From: CBDBIK01 sp965206145 | GTDB lineage: Bacteria; Pseudomonadota; Alphaproteobacteria; TMED109 | DNA length: 64,000 bases | Reading direction: 5' to 3' | NCBI GenBank assembly: GCA_965206145.1 | Contig: CBDBIK010000006.1 | Coordinates: 170,137-234,136, forward strand | The notes under the pieces: model-generated | Databases searched by the model: none | The model's input: only the letters and a program-made list of their open reading frames with translations | What the model was told of the DNA's origin: nothing | In this document: positions 8,929 to 16,720 of the stretch, in pieces | Position numbering within the stretch: the stretch's first letter is position 1 | How the letters are laid out: every line of letters starts with the position of its first letter | Translations under genes and position numbers: made by a program

Positions 8929-10425
8929 ATGAAGGAAACGCTCGGACACCGCATAGCCGGCAATCTCTCCCAAGGGGAGAGCGGCCGCATCGGCGAAGTA
9001 TTTGACCCCTCGACTGGAGAAGTTACCCGCCATGTCGCGCTCGCTGGCTCCGCCGAAGTCGACGCGGCTGTCCGGGCTGCCGAAGAGGCGTTTCCTGCCT
9101 GGTCCGCCACTCCGCCTGCTGAGCGGGCGCGGGTCATGTTCCGCTACCGCGCACTCTTGGAGGAGCATCTCGACGAGATTGCCGAACTCGTGTCGCGCGA
9201 GCACGGCAAGATCCATGCCGATGCCAAGGGGTCGGTACTGCGAGGTGCCGAGGTAGTCGAGTTTGCATGCGGAATCCCGCACCTTCTCAAAGGGGAGCAC
9301 AGCCGCGAAGTGGGTGGCGGGATTGACACTTGGTCCTTCCGACAGCCACTTGGTGTGTGCGCCGGTATTACTCCGTTCAATTTCCCGGCGATGATCCCGT
9401 TGTGGATGTTTCCGCTCGCAGCGGCCTGCGGAAATACCTTCGTGCTGAAGCCTTCCGAGCGGGATCCCTCGTGCCCGCTTCGACTTGCCGAACTCTTCGA
9501 GGAGGCGGGAGCACCTCCTGGCGTGCTCAACGTCGTCAACGGTGACAAAGAGGCGGTGCACCCCATTCTCTCCCATTCTGGCATCCAAGCGGTGAGTTTC
9601 GTCGGATCAACTCCGGTCGCGCGGGAGATCTATGCCCGTTCTGCCGAGCACGGTAAGCGCGTGCAGGCTCTGGGTGGAGCGAAAAACCATTTGGTTGTGA
9701 TGCCCGATGCAGATCTGGACAAGGTAAGTGCTGCGCTACTGGGTGCCGCTTACGGATCGGCCGGTGAACGCTGCATGGCGGTCTCCGTGGCGGTGGCGGT
9801 GGGCAACGTGGGAGATGCTCTTGTGGAGAAGCTTTCCGAGCGCGTTCGGAATCTCAAAATCGGCCCCCACAACGATCCTGAAGCGGAGATGGGTCCGCTT
9901 GTCACTCGTGCGGCACTTGAGCGGGTTGAGGGGCTTGTTGCAAAGGGCGTTGAGGAAGGGGCTAAACTTGTCGTGGATGGGCGAAGACTCCGGTTGCAGG
10001 GGTACGAGAACGGCTTCTACATGGGCGGTTGTCTATTCGATCAGGTGATGCCGGAGATGACGATTTACAAGGAAGAGATTTTCGGTCCGGTTTTGTCGAC
10101 GGTACGGGTGGACGACTACGAGGGTGCCCTTGATCTGGTTCGTGCCAATCCTTATGGCAACGGCGTATCGATTTTCACCCGTGACGGTGCCGTCGCACGG
10201 GATTTCGCCGAGAGATGCAACATCGGCATGGTGGGAATTAATATTCCGATTCCGGTCCCGGTTGCCTACCACACGTTCGGGGGCTGGAAGAACTCTCTTT
10301 TCGGTTCCTCAAACACCCACGGTTTGGAGGGGGTTCGTTTCTATACCCGCATCAAGACCATGACGGCGCGCTGGCCTACGGAACCGGGTATCGGGGCCGA
10401 GTTCACGATCCCCGTCCACCGCTAG
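8929..10425 (+). CDS. mmsA: CoA-acylating methylmalonate-semialdehyde dehydrogenase
   Basis: 498 aa of the aldehyde dehydrogenase superfamily. Features are TPFNFPAMIPLWMFP, the Rossmann motif FVGSTPVAREIY and the catalytic cysteine in GSAGERCMAVSVAV. The GERCM context and the absence of the usual general-base glutamate upstream are typical of MmsA/IolA, which make propionyl-CoA or acetyl-CoA from malonate semialdehydes in valine or inositol catabolism. ATG 8929 lies 2 nt after the preceding stop; an upstream TTG at 8923 overlaps that gene. Confidence 0.92.
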   Translation: MKETLGHRIAGNLSQGESGRIGEVFDPSTGEVTRHVALAGSAEVDAAVRAAEEAFPAWSATPPAERARVMFRYRALLEEHLDEIAELVSREHGKIHADAKGSVLRGAEVVEFACGIPHLLKGEHSREVGGGIDTWSFRQPLGVCAGITPFNFPAMIPLWMFPLAAACGNTFVLKPSERDPSCPLRLAELFEEAGAPPGVLNVVNGDKEAVHPILSHSGIQAVSFVGSTPVAREIYARSAEHGKRVQALGGAKNHLVVMPDADLDKVSAALLGAAYGSAGERCMAVSVAVAVGNVGDALVEKLSERVRNLKIGPHNDPEAEMGPLVTRAALERVEGLVAKGVEEGAKLVVDGRRLRLQGYENGFYMGGCLFDQVMPEMTIYKEEIFGPVLSTVRVDDYEGALDLVRANPYGNGVSIFTRDGAVARDFAERCNIGMVGINIPIPVPVAYHTFGGWKNSLFGSSNTHGLEGVRFYTRIKTMTARWPTEPGIGAEFTIPVHR

Positions 10426-10447
10426 AAGCGTCTGCCGTTGCGCGTGT

Positions 10448-10735
10448 TCAGGCGCGCATCCGGCCAACGAGCAGGACGATCGCCCCGATGACGGCAAGTA
10501 GGGCTGCTGCCCCGTGGAAGACGGACATCCCGAGGACGGGAAGTACGTAGTCGAACCAGATGGTTGGGTTTCCTGGATCAGGATCCAGCCATTGATCGAT
10601 AAATCCTTGGAAGCCAACAAGGCTGTTGGCATCAATCTCTGCCCATGCCCCGGCGATGGACGGGCTGCTTGCGAAAATCCCGACTAGGAAAGAAAGCAGG
10701 GCAAGGCCTAAGAGAAACAAACCTGATATCCACAT
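10448..10735 (-). CDS. Small two-helix membrane protein, unknown function
   Basis: A 95-aa hypothetical protein. One membrane helix spans roughly residues 2-25, and a second spans about 65-90, ending GRMRA. The loop between them is acidic with a WLDPDPGNPTIWFDY segment. I chose ATG 10735; the longer frame from 10762 runs into the tRNA-Arg gene. I do not recognise the family. It converges on mmsA with 22 bp between stops. Confidence 0.6.
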   Translation of the reverse strand: MWISGLFLLGLALLSFLVGIFASSPSIAGAWAEIDANSLVGFQGFIDQWLDPDPGNPTIWFDYVLPVLGMSVFHGAAALLAVIGAIVLLVGRMRA

Positions 10736-10754
10736 AGGAAACTCCAAACTTCTA

Positions 10755-10831
<77 letters not shown>

Positions 10832-10870
10832 GGCACGCGGAATCGTATCTTAGCCCCTACGGGCGAAAAC

Positions 10871-11863
10871 CTATTGTTGGGCTTTCTTGTTCTTGTGACT
10901 CGTAAGGCTGAGGAAAAGATCTTCCAGACTCGGTTCTCCGGTTGTGAAGTCTTCCACGGAGATTCCCGCCTCCCGCACCTTTTCGAGGAGATCGATGCTA
11001 CGGATTTCCGTGGGATGGAAGCGCACGATCATCGTTCGTGAATCCTGAAGATTCACGTCCACATCGGAAAGGGATTTCGGGATGGTGTCGAGGGGTTCGG
11101 CGAGGTGCAGTGTCAAGTCTTTCTGGTCAAGGCGGGCTACCATCTCGTGCATCGGTCCGTTCATGATCACTTTCCCCTGATCAATGATGGCGATGCGATC
11201 GCACATCGCCTCCACCTCCTCGAAATGGTGCGTCGTGAGCAAGATCGTCGCTCCCGCCTTGTTGATTGCCCGCACCTCTCGCCATAGTGCTTGTCTGAGC
11301 TCCACATCCACACCCGCCGTCGGTTCATCAAGAATGAGGATCGGTGGGCGATGCACCATTGCCTTAGCGATCATCAAGCGCCTGCGCATGCCGCCTGAGA
11401 GCGTCCGAGCGTACACGTCCGATTTGTCGGAAAGTCCCACCGCCTCGAGAAGTTCATTCGTCCTTCGTTCGCTCCGGGGTACTCCGTAAAGGCCCGCCTG
11501 CAAGTTCAAGGTTTCCTTGGGCGTGAAGAACGGATCCATGACGAGTTCCTGCGGCATCACGCCGATCGAAAGCCGCGCTTGGCGCCAATTGGAATCGAGA
11601 TCATGTCCAGCGATTTGGACGTTTCCTTCGGTTTTGAGAACCAAGCCGGCAAGGATGTTGATCAACGTTGATTTCCCCGCTCCGTTGGGGCCGAGAAGCC
11701 CGAACATCGAACCGGTCGGGATATCGAGGTCAACGCTGCGGAGTGCGTGCTGGGGTGGCTGACCGCCACTTGCGGCGTAGATTTTCTCAAGTCCGCGGAT
11801 GCGGATCGCCGGGGTATTCCCCGGGTTGCCGGAGATGGGGGAGGGGGCGGCGGAGTCTGGCAT
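10871..11863 (-). CDS. ABC transporter ATP-binding protein (ABC-2 / YadG type)
   Basis: 330 aa with Walker A GPNGAGKST, a Q-loop region (MPQELVMDPFFTPKE), signature LSGGMRRRLMIAKA, Walker B ILILDEPTAGVD and an H-loop in LLTTHHFEE. The C-terminal extension is typical of DrrA/YadG-like ATPases that power ABC-2 exporters. ATG 11863 was chosen; upstream codons of the longer frame are not homologous. No permease gene is adjacent on either side, so the transported substrate is unknown. Confidence 0.88.
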   Translation of the reverse strand: MPDSAAPSPISGNPGNTPAIRIRGLEKIYAASGGQPPQHALRSVDLDIPTGSMFGLLGPNGAGKSTLINILAGLVLKTEGNVQIAGHDLDSNWRQARLSIGVMPQELVMDPFFTPKETLNLQAGLYGVPRSERRTNELLEAVGLSDKSDVYARTLSGGMRRRLMIAKAMVHRPPILILDEPTAGVDVELRQALWREVRAINKAGATILLTTHHFEEVEAMCDRIAIIDQGKVIMNGPMHEMVARLDQKDLTLHLAEPLDTIPKSLSDVDVNLQDSRTMIVRFHPTEIRSIDLLEKVREAGISVEDFTTGEPSLEDLFLSLTSHKNKKAQQ

Positions 11864-11952
11864 GATGTTGCACCTGTCCCTACCATCCACCGTCGGCAAG
11901 GGCAATGGCGCGCCTGCGTTTTGTAGCATTGTCGAGTGTTGCCGAGACAACG

Positions 11953-12111
11953 ATGGATGCTCCCGAGACGATAGAAGTGTGTGAAGACCGCGTCGCTTGC
12001 GACGGCGGTGGCGGCGCGCTCGGGCATCCTCGCGTATATCTCACCCTTGAGGTAGATAGGCAGATTGACTGTCCGTACTGCGGTCGCCGCTACGTACGCA
12101 AAAGGCATTGA
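11953..12111 (+). CDS. Zinc-finger CHCC-type protein (NDUFS6-like)
   Basis: A 52-aa protein with the pattern RVACDGGGGALGHPRVYL followed by DCPYCGRRYV. The Cys, His and CPYC residues form the zf-CHCC zinc site related to the mitochondrial complex I subunit NDUFS6. ATG 11953 (MDAPETIEV) matches the usual start; the frame is open from 11905. Its stop overlaps a TTG codon in the polA frame, so it sits directly upstream of polA. Confidence 0.85.
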   Translation: MDAPETIEVCEDRVACDGGGGALGHPRVYLTLEVDRQIDCPYCGRRYVRKRH

Positions 12112-12116
12112 GTCGC

Positions 12117-14876
12117 ATGGCCGAGGCGCGCCGCCTGATTCTCGTCGACGGTTCGGGTTATCTCTTTCGGGCCTACCACGTGATGGGGGATCTCACCCGA
12201 CCCGACGGTACGCCCGTCGGGGCCGTCTACGGCTTCTGCAACATGCTCATGAAGCTCTTCCAGGAAGTGGAGTGCGACAGCCTCGCTGTCATTTTTGACG
12301 CGAGCGGAAAATCTTTCCGCAATGAAATTTTCGTCGACTACAAGGCGAACCGTCCTCCTGCGCCGCAGGATCTCGTTCCGCAGTTTCCGTTGGTGCGCGA
12401 GGCGACACGGGCCTTTGGCCTTCCTGCAGTCGAAATGAAAGGCTTCGAGGCAGATGACCTCATTGCCACCTATGCCGAGCAGGCACACGAGGCAGGCTGG
12501 GAGGTTGAGATCCTCTCCAACGATAAGGACATGATGCAGCTCGTGGGAGGGAAGGTGCGCATGTGCTCGCCGGTCGATTTTACGCCGGTTGGCACGGTGG
12601 AGGTGGAGAAGAAATTTGGCGTGTCTCCCGACAAGGTCATCGACGTGCAGGCGCTTGCCGGGGATTCCAGTGACAACATTCCGGGCGTTCCGGGGATTGG
12701 CGTCAAGATTGCTGCTGAGCTCGTTCTCCGGTTCGGATCCCTCGAGGGCGTGCTCAAGGGTGCTTCCGAGGTAAGCCAGCCAAAACGTCGGGAACGCCTG
12801 CTCAAGCATGCCGACGATGCTCGAATGAGTTACACCCTTGCGACACTTCGTCGTGACGTCCCCGTGAAAGATTCACTTGATTCTTTCGCCCGACGCGCTC
12901 CTGATCCGGAAGTATTGCGCACTTTCCTGAGTGAACAGAACTTCGGGAGCCTGCTCCGCCGTGCGGAAAGATCTCTTCTGCGAAGTGACACGCTTTCTTC
13001 CCCCTCATCATTGAGGATCGAGGTGCCGGAAGAGGGCAGCTACGAAATCGTGGACACCATCGAAAGCCTCGATATCTGGATTGAAAGGGCTCAGGAGGCA
13101 GGAATTGTCGCCGTAGGCGTCGAGACGGACTTTCCTGAAACCTATTCAGCCCCTGTTGGCATCGCTCTGGCATCCGTTCCCGGTCAGGCTTGTTACATCC
13201 CGTTGGGTCACAGGGCCGAGGGTGGTGGCGACGCTGATCTTTTCGCATGCGGTCCTAATCAGCTACCTGCGAAGAGCGCATTCGATCGACTCCGCGACCT
13301 CCTCGAGGATCCGGGGGTCCTCAAGGTGGGAATGGATCTCAAGCGTGTCGCGGGTCTGTTTCGCTTCTCGGGCAGTATCGATCTCAGTCCTTGGGATGAC
13401 GTTATGCTCATTTCCTTCGTTCTTGATGCGGGCCGTCAGGGCCATTCCCTGGACAGCTTGAGCAAGCATCATCTCGGCGTTGATGCCCCCTCTTACGACG
13501 ACGTGTGCGGGAAAGGGAAGAAACGGATTCCCTTCTCCCGGGTCGAGTTGGAGGCGGCGCGCGATTACGCCGCAAAAAACGCCGATCTTGCTCTTCAGCT
13601 TCACAGCGTCCTGCGACCGAGGCTTCTCAGGGAGCGACTGGTTTCTGTCTACGAAACCATCGAGCGTCCGCTTGTGCCGGTGATTGCCGGGATGGAACTA
13701 GAGGGAATCGCCATTGATCGCCGCGCCCTTGGGGCCCTGAGCAAGGATTTCTCTTCCCGCTTGGTCGAGATAGAGAGAGAAATCCACGAACTTGCTGGGA
13801 GGCCCTTCAAGATCGCTTCCCCGAAGCAGCTTGGCGAGGTTCTGTTCGATGAAATGAAGATCGCACCAAGGAGGATGACCAAAAAAAGCGGCAGAGCTAC
13901 CACGGAGGCCTCGGTTCTTGAAGACCTTGCCGCAGAAGGACATGAACTTCCTGCCCGCGTCCTTGCTTGGCGTCAGATTGCCAAGCTCAAGGGCACCTAT
14001 GTCGATGCGCTTCTCAAGCACAGCGAGGGGTCGGGGAGGGTGCATACCTCGTTTCACATCACTGGAGCGGTGACAGGACGATTTTCTTCCAACGAACCCA
14101 ACCTCCAGAACATTCCTGTCCGCACCCAGGAGGGGCGGCGCATCCGCAAGGCGTTCATCGCACCTAAGGGATATGTGCTCGTGTGTGCGGACTATTCACA
14201 GATTGAACTTCGTCTGCTCGCCGAAGTCGCCGGAATAGAATCACTTAGGCGGGCGTTCGCCGAAGGAAGTGACATCCATGCCCTCACCGCCGAACGGGTT
14301 TTCGGTTCAAACGGAACGGGTGATTTCACGGATTTGCGTCGTCGAGCTAAGGCAATCAACTTCGGGATCATTTACGGACTCTCCGCATTTGGTCTTGCCC
14401 GCCAGATCGATGTTACGCAGAAGGAAGCGCAGGAATACATCGATATCTATTTCGAAACCTATCCCGGCCTGCGCGAGTACATGGATCTTTGCCGGGAGAG
14501 TGCGCGGGAGATGGGTTTTGTCACGACGTTGTTCGGTCGGCGCATCCACATCCCTGACATTAAGGGCGGTGCCCCCGGAAGGCGGGGGCATGCGGAGCGC
14601 CAGGCGATCAACGCTCCTCTCCAAGGGACGGCGGCCGATATCATCAAGCGGGCGATGGTCCGAATTCCCGATGCCCTTGCCAAGGCGAAGCTTTCAAGCC
14701 GAATGCTTCTGCAGGTCCATGACGAACTTGTATTCGAGGCTCCGGTCGCCGAGGCCGAAAAGACAGGGGAAGTGGCAATGTCCGTTATGCGGGAAGCAGC
14801 ACTTCCTTCGATTGATCTTTCGGTATCGTTGGTGGTGGACGTGGGCATCGGCTCTAACTGGGACGAGGCGCACTGA
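12117..14876 (+). CDS. polA: DNA polymerase I, proofreading site degraded
   Basis: 919 aa. The 5'-3' exonuclease/FEN domain is residues 1-290 (ILVDGSGYLFRAYH, GFEADDLIATYA). A degenerate 3'-5' exonuclease domain spans about 310-500. The family A polymerase domain is about 520-919 (DYSQIELRLLAEVAG, RRRAKAINFGIIYGLS, QVHDELVFEAP), which looks fully active. In the proofreading domain the Klenow D355/E357 position reads VGVETD instead of a DTET-type motif, and the D501 position reads YAAKNAD instead of YAAEDAD. Repair and Okazaki-fragment processing should be retained; proofreading is probably lost. ATG 12117 was chosen; TTG 12108 is possible. Confidence 0.95.
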   Translation: MAEARRLILVDGSGYLFRAYHVMGDLTRPDGTPVGAVYGFCNMLMKLFQEVECDSLAVIFDASGKSFRNEIFVDYKANRPPAPQDLVPQFPLVREATRAFGLPAVEMKGFEADDLIATYAEQAHEAGWEVEILSNDKDMMQLVGGKVRMCSPVDFTPVGTVEVEKKFGVSPDKVIDVQALAGDSSDNIPGVPGIGVKIAAELVLRFGSLEGVLKGASEVSQPKRRERLLKHADDARMSYTLATLRRDVPVKDSLDSFARRAPDPEVLRTFLSEQNFGSLLRRAERSLLRSDTLSSPSSLRIEVPEEGSYEIVDTIESLDIWIERAQEAGIVAVGVETDFPETYSAPVGIALASVPGQACYIPLGHRAEGGGDADLFACGPNQLPAKSAFDRLRDLLEDPGVLKVGMDLKRVAGLFRFSGSIDLSPWDDVMLISFVLDAGRQGHSLDSLSKHHLGVDAPSYDDVCGKGKKRIPFSRVELEAARDYAAKNADLALQLHSVLRPRLLRERLVSVYETIERPLVPVIAGMELEGIAIDRRALGALSKDFSSRLVEIEREIHELAGRPFKIASPKQLGEVLFDEMKIAPRRMTKKSGRATTEASVLEDLAAEGHELPARVLAWRQIAKLKGTYVDALLKHSEGSGRVHTSFHITGAVTGRFSSNEPNLQNIPVRTQEGRRIRKAFIAPKGYVLVCADYSQIELRLLAEVAGIESLRRAFAEGSDIHALTAERVFGSNGTGDFTDLRRRAKAINFGIIYGLSAFGLARQIDVTQKEAQEYIDIYFETYPGLREYMDLCRESAREMGFVTTLFGRRIHIPDIKGGAPGRRGHAERQAINAPLQGTAADIIKRAMVRIPDALAKAKLSSRMLLQVHDELVFEAPVAEAEKTGEVAMSVMREAALPSIDLSVSLVVDVGIGSNWDEAH

Positions 14877-14959
14877 ATTTTGCTGCAGGTAGCGTTTGGT
14901 TCGGAGGAAGATTGCGGCCGGAAAAGAACCAATACGGTGAGGACGGGTTCAGAATAATT

Positions 14960-15520
14960 TTATGTGGAACTGCTCCTGGTTTCGAGTGCGCCCAGGAACC
15001 CGCGAAAGTACGTTCCCGGGACGGCAATGATGATATGGCCCCAACTTCCCACAATTTTTACAGTGAAGGAGTCCGTTGTCGCTAACTCAAATAGGTCGTC
15101 CATTGTCAGATTAATGATCACTTCTTCGATGACATCCGAGTCGAATTGACCGGTCCGGAATCGACGGCCGACCCGCACTAGATCCAGTTGTTTCCCCTCG
15201 CTGTAGGCCGTGTCCAAATAAGCCCAGCTTGGCAGCATCGAAATCACGTGCAGTTGTATGGTGGAAAACTCGCCCACGGTAGACGATTGCGTAGTGTGCA
15301 AGAGATATTGATGCCTGAAAAAACCACTTTCCGCCAGATCGTCGGTAACAACTACAGGGCCGGTAATTTTCGTAGTGTTTCTATGCTCGTCATATCTGAA
15401 AATCGTTTTTGCGGTCACGGCGGATGCCACGGGCAGGTTCCCGTACACACCGATTCGTGTTTCTCCCCGGCTCACGCAACCGGCCAACAGGATTGCCGCT
15501 AGGATCGGAATGAATTTCAT
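14960..15520 (-). CDS. Putative lipoprotein
   Basis: 186 aa with a lipoprotein signal peptide MKFIPILAAILLAGC (lipobox LAGC, lipidated Cys15). The remainder is a soluble beta-rich domain without a motif I recognise. ATG 15520 directly begins the signal peptide; the frame is open to 15571. It converges on polA and may mark the left edge of the accessory island. Confidence 0.65.
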   Translation of the reverse strand: MKFIPILAAILLAGCVSRGETRIGVYGNLPVASAVTAKTIFRYDEHRNTTKITGPVVVTDDLAESGFFRHQYLLHTTQSSTVGEFSTIQLHVISMLPSWAYLDTAYSEGKQLDLVRVGRRFRTGQFDSDVIEEVIINLTMDDLFELATTDSFTVKIVGSWGHIIIAVPGTYFRGFLGALETRSSST

Positions 15521-15948
15521 GGTGTGCCTCTCTGTGGCAATATTCCCCTGTTCGACATGGTACCGATTCACTACGAATCCCCCAAGGTCGCCTAGAGTGC
15601 CGCGGCTTTGATCTGCCCCTGAAGGCCGATAGCTTTCCGGTTGAATTAGAATCAGATCAGATGTGGGAGCTACCGGCAGTGACGGTGCAGACCAGATAGC
15701 GGCCGGTTGATCCGAGAGAGCCGTAGCGGCTGGTAGCTACAGCTAGAAGGAAAGTTCAGTATCCAACGGAGGGGATTTATATAATAAACCAGACAAATAA
15801 TTCACAATAGGTTGAATAGTAAAGATTATTATTGATCGCGAAAAACGGAGGCGGGTTTTGTTTCATTTTCAGGCTGCTCCCGACAACTGGCAAGATGTAA
15901 AATCATCATTGTTTGGTTCTGGCGTGGAAAGCCCTGTGTGTTAATGGA
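15521..15948. other. Intergenic stretch at the left edge of the accessory island
   Basis: No convincing gene. From about 15,770 the sequence becomes clearly A+T-rich (ATTTATATAATAAACC and similar), in contrast to the GC-rich host genes. A few short inverted repeats (for example GTAGCTAC near 15,735) are present, but I cannot call a terminator. Confidence 0.5.
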
Positions 15949-16310
15949 TCAGGCTGTGGCCAGCGTTTTTTCAACTTCAGCTACCAGATTATGCAAATGA
16001 AACGGCTTGGAAAGAACTTTTGCATCTTTTGGAGTATTTGATTCCGGATTGAGTGCCACGGCTACAAAATCGGTAATAAACATAACTTTCATATCTGGAT
16101 CAATTTCAGTTATCCGGCGTGCCAGTTCAACACCATCCATTTCCGGCATCACAATATCGGTGAGCAGCAGAGTGAAAGACTCTTACGCAGACGACCATAG
16201 TCACTTGCACCATTGTCAAAGGCGATTACGTGATACCCGGCCGTATCAAGCGTTTTTTCCAAAAAACGGCGCATATCATGGTTATTTTCAGCAAGCAGTA
16301 TCTTTGTCAT
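15949..16310 (-). pseudogene. cpdR: CpdR-like response regulator, frameshifted
   Basis: Reading from ATG 16310 on the minus strand gives MTKILLAENNHDMRRFLEKT and continues to a receiver-like DNGASDYGRLRK, after which the frame breaks near 16,165-16,190. The C-terminal half resumes in another frame as TDIVMPEMDGVELARR, FITDFVAVALNPES and KVLSKPFHLHNLV. These are hallmarks of CpdR, the receiver-only regulator that controls ClpXP proteolysis in the alphaproteobacterial cell cycle. The phosphoacceptor Asp would lie just at the break. A single-base change would restore the frame. It is probably a second, inactivated copy. Confidence 0.8.
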
Positions 16311-16402
16311 GACTTGAACAGCTATTCCCTTACGAATCAGTGTTTCGCAATTACATCCCAGTTTGGTGAATAACCCCGATTCTGGATAAGCGGTTTGTTG
16401 AG

Positions 16403-16720
16403 ATGGCTTTCCAAATCACGTTTAGCGTGATTCAAAATCATATTTGCCACAACACGATCGGAGCTCCCTCATGTCCGTTTCTAACATTGCACTGTTTTGT
16501 TGTCTCGATGATTTCGCAAAAAACCTTTGAGAAATGGGAACGCTACGAATTGATCCCAAGTAACAGAAAGCGCAATCGGTCTGGCAAGCTTACGTTGGGA
16601 GAGATGTTGTTCATCATGGTTTTGTTTCACCTCTCGCCATTCAAGGATTTCAAGCACTTCTGGTTTGAGCGATTTTACGTGACTTGTGATCATTCCGGTA
16701 GTCTCTCGTTGTTCTCATAG
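16403..16720 (+). pseudogene. IS982-family transposase relic
   Basis: The stretch TFEKWERYELIPSNRKRNRS, then GKLTLGEMLFIMVLFHLSPFKDFKHFW, is the conserved N-terminal region of IS982-type transposases. The preceding residues fit the family only in another frame (LFCCLDDFAK), so there is a frameshift at an A6 run near 16,517. Similarity ends near 16,670 and the DDE catalytic core is missing. The relic overlaps the last codons of hsdR on the other strand, so an insertion and decay event probably reshaped the hsdR 3' end. Confidence 0.7.

Noticed and set aside
16500..16540. A AAA AAC heptamer in the IS982 relic as a programmed -1 frameshift site
   Set aside because: Joining the two family-like frames needs a +1, not a -1, change; IS982 transposases do not use frameshifting, and the element is truncated anyway.
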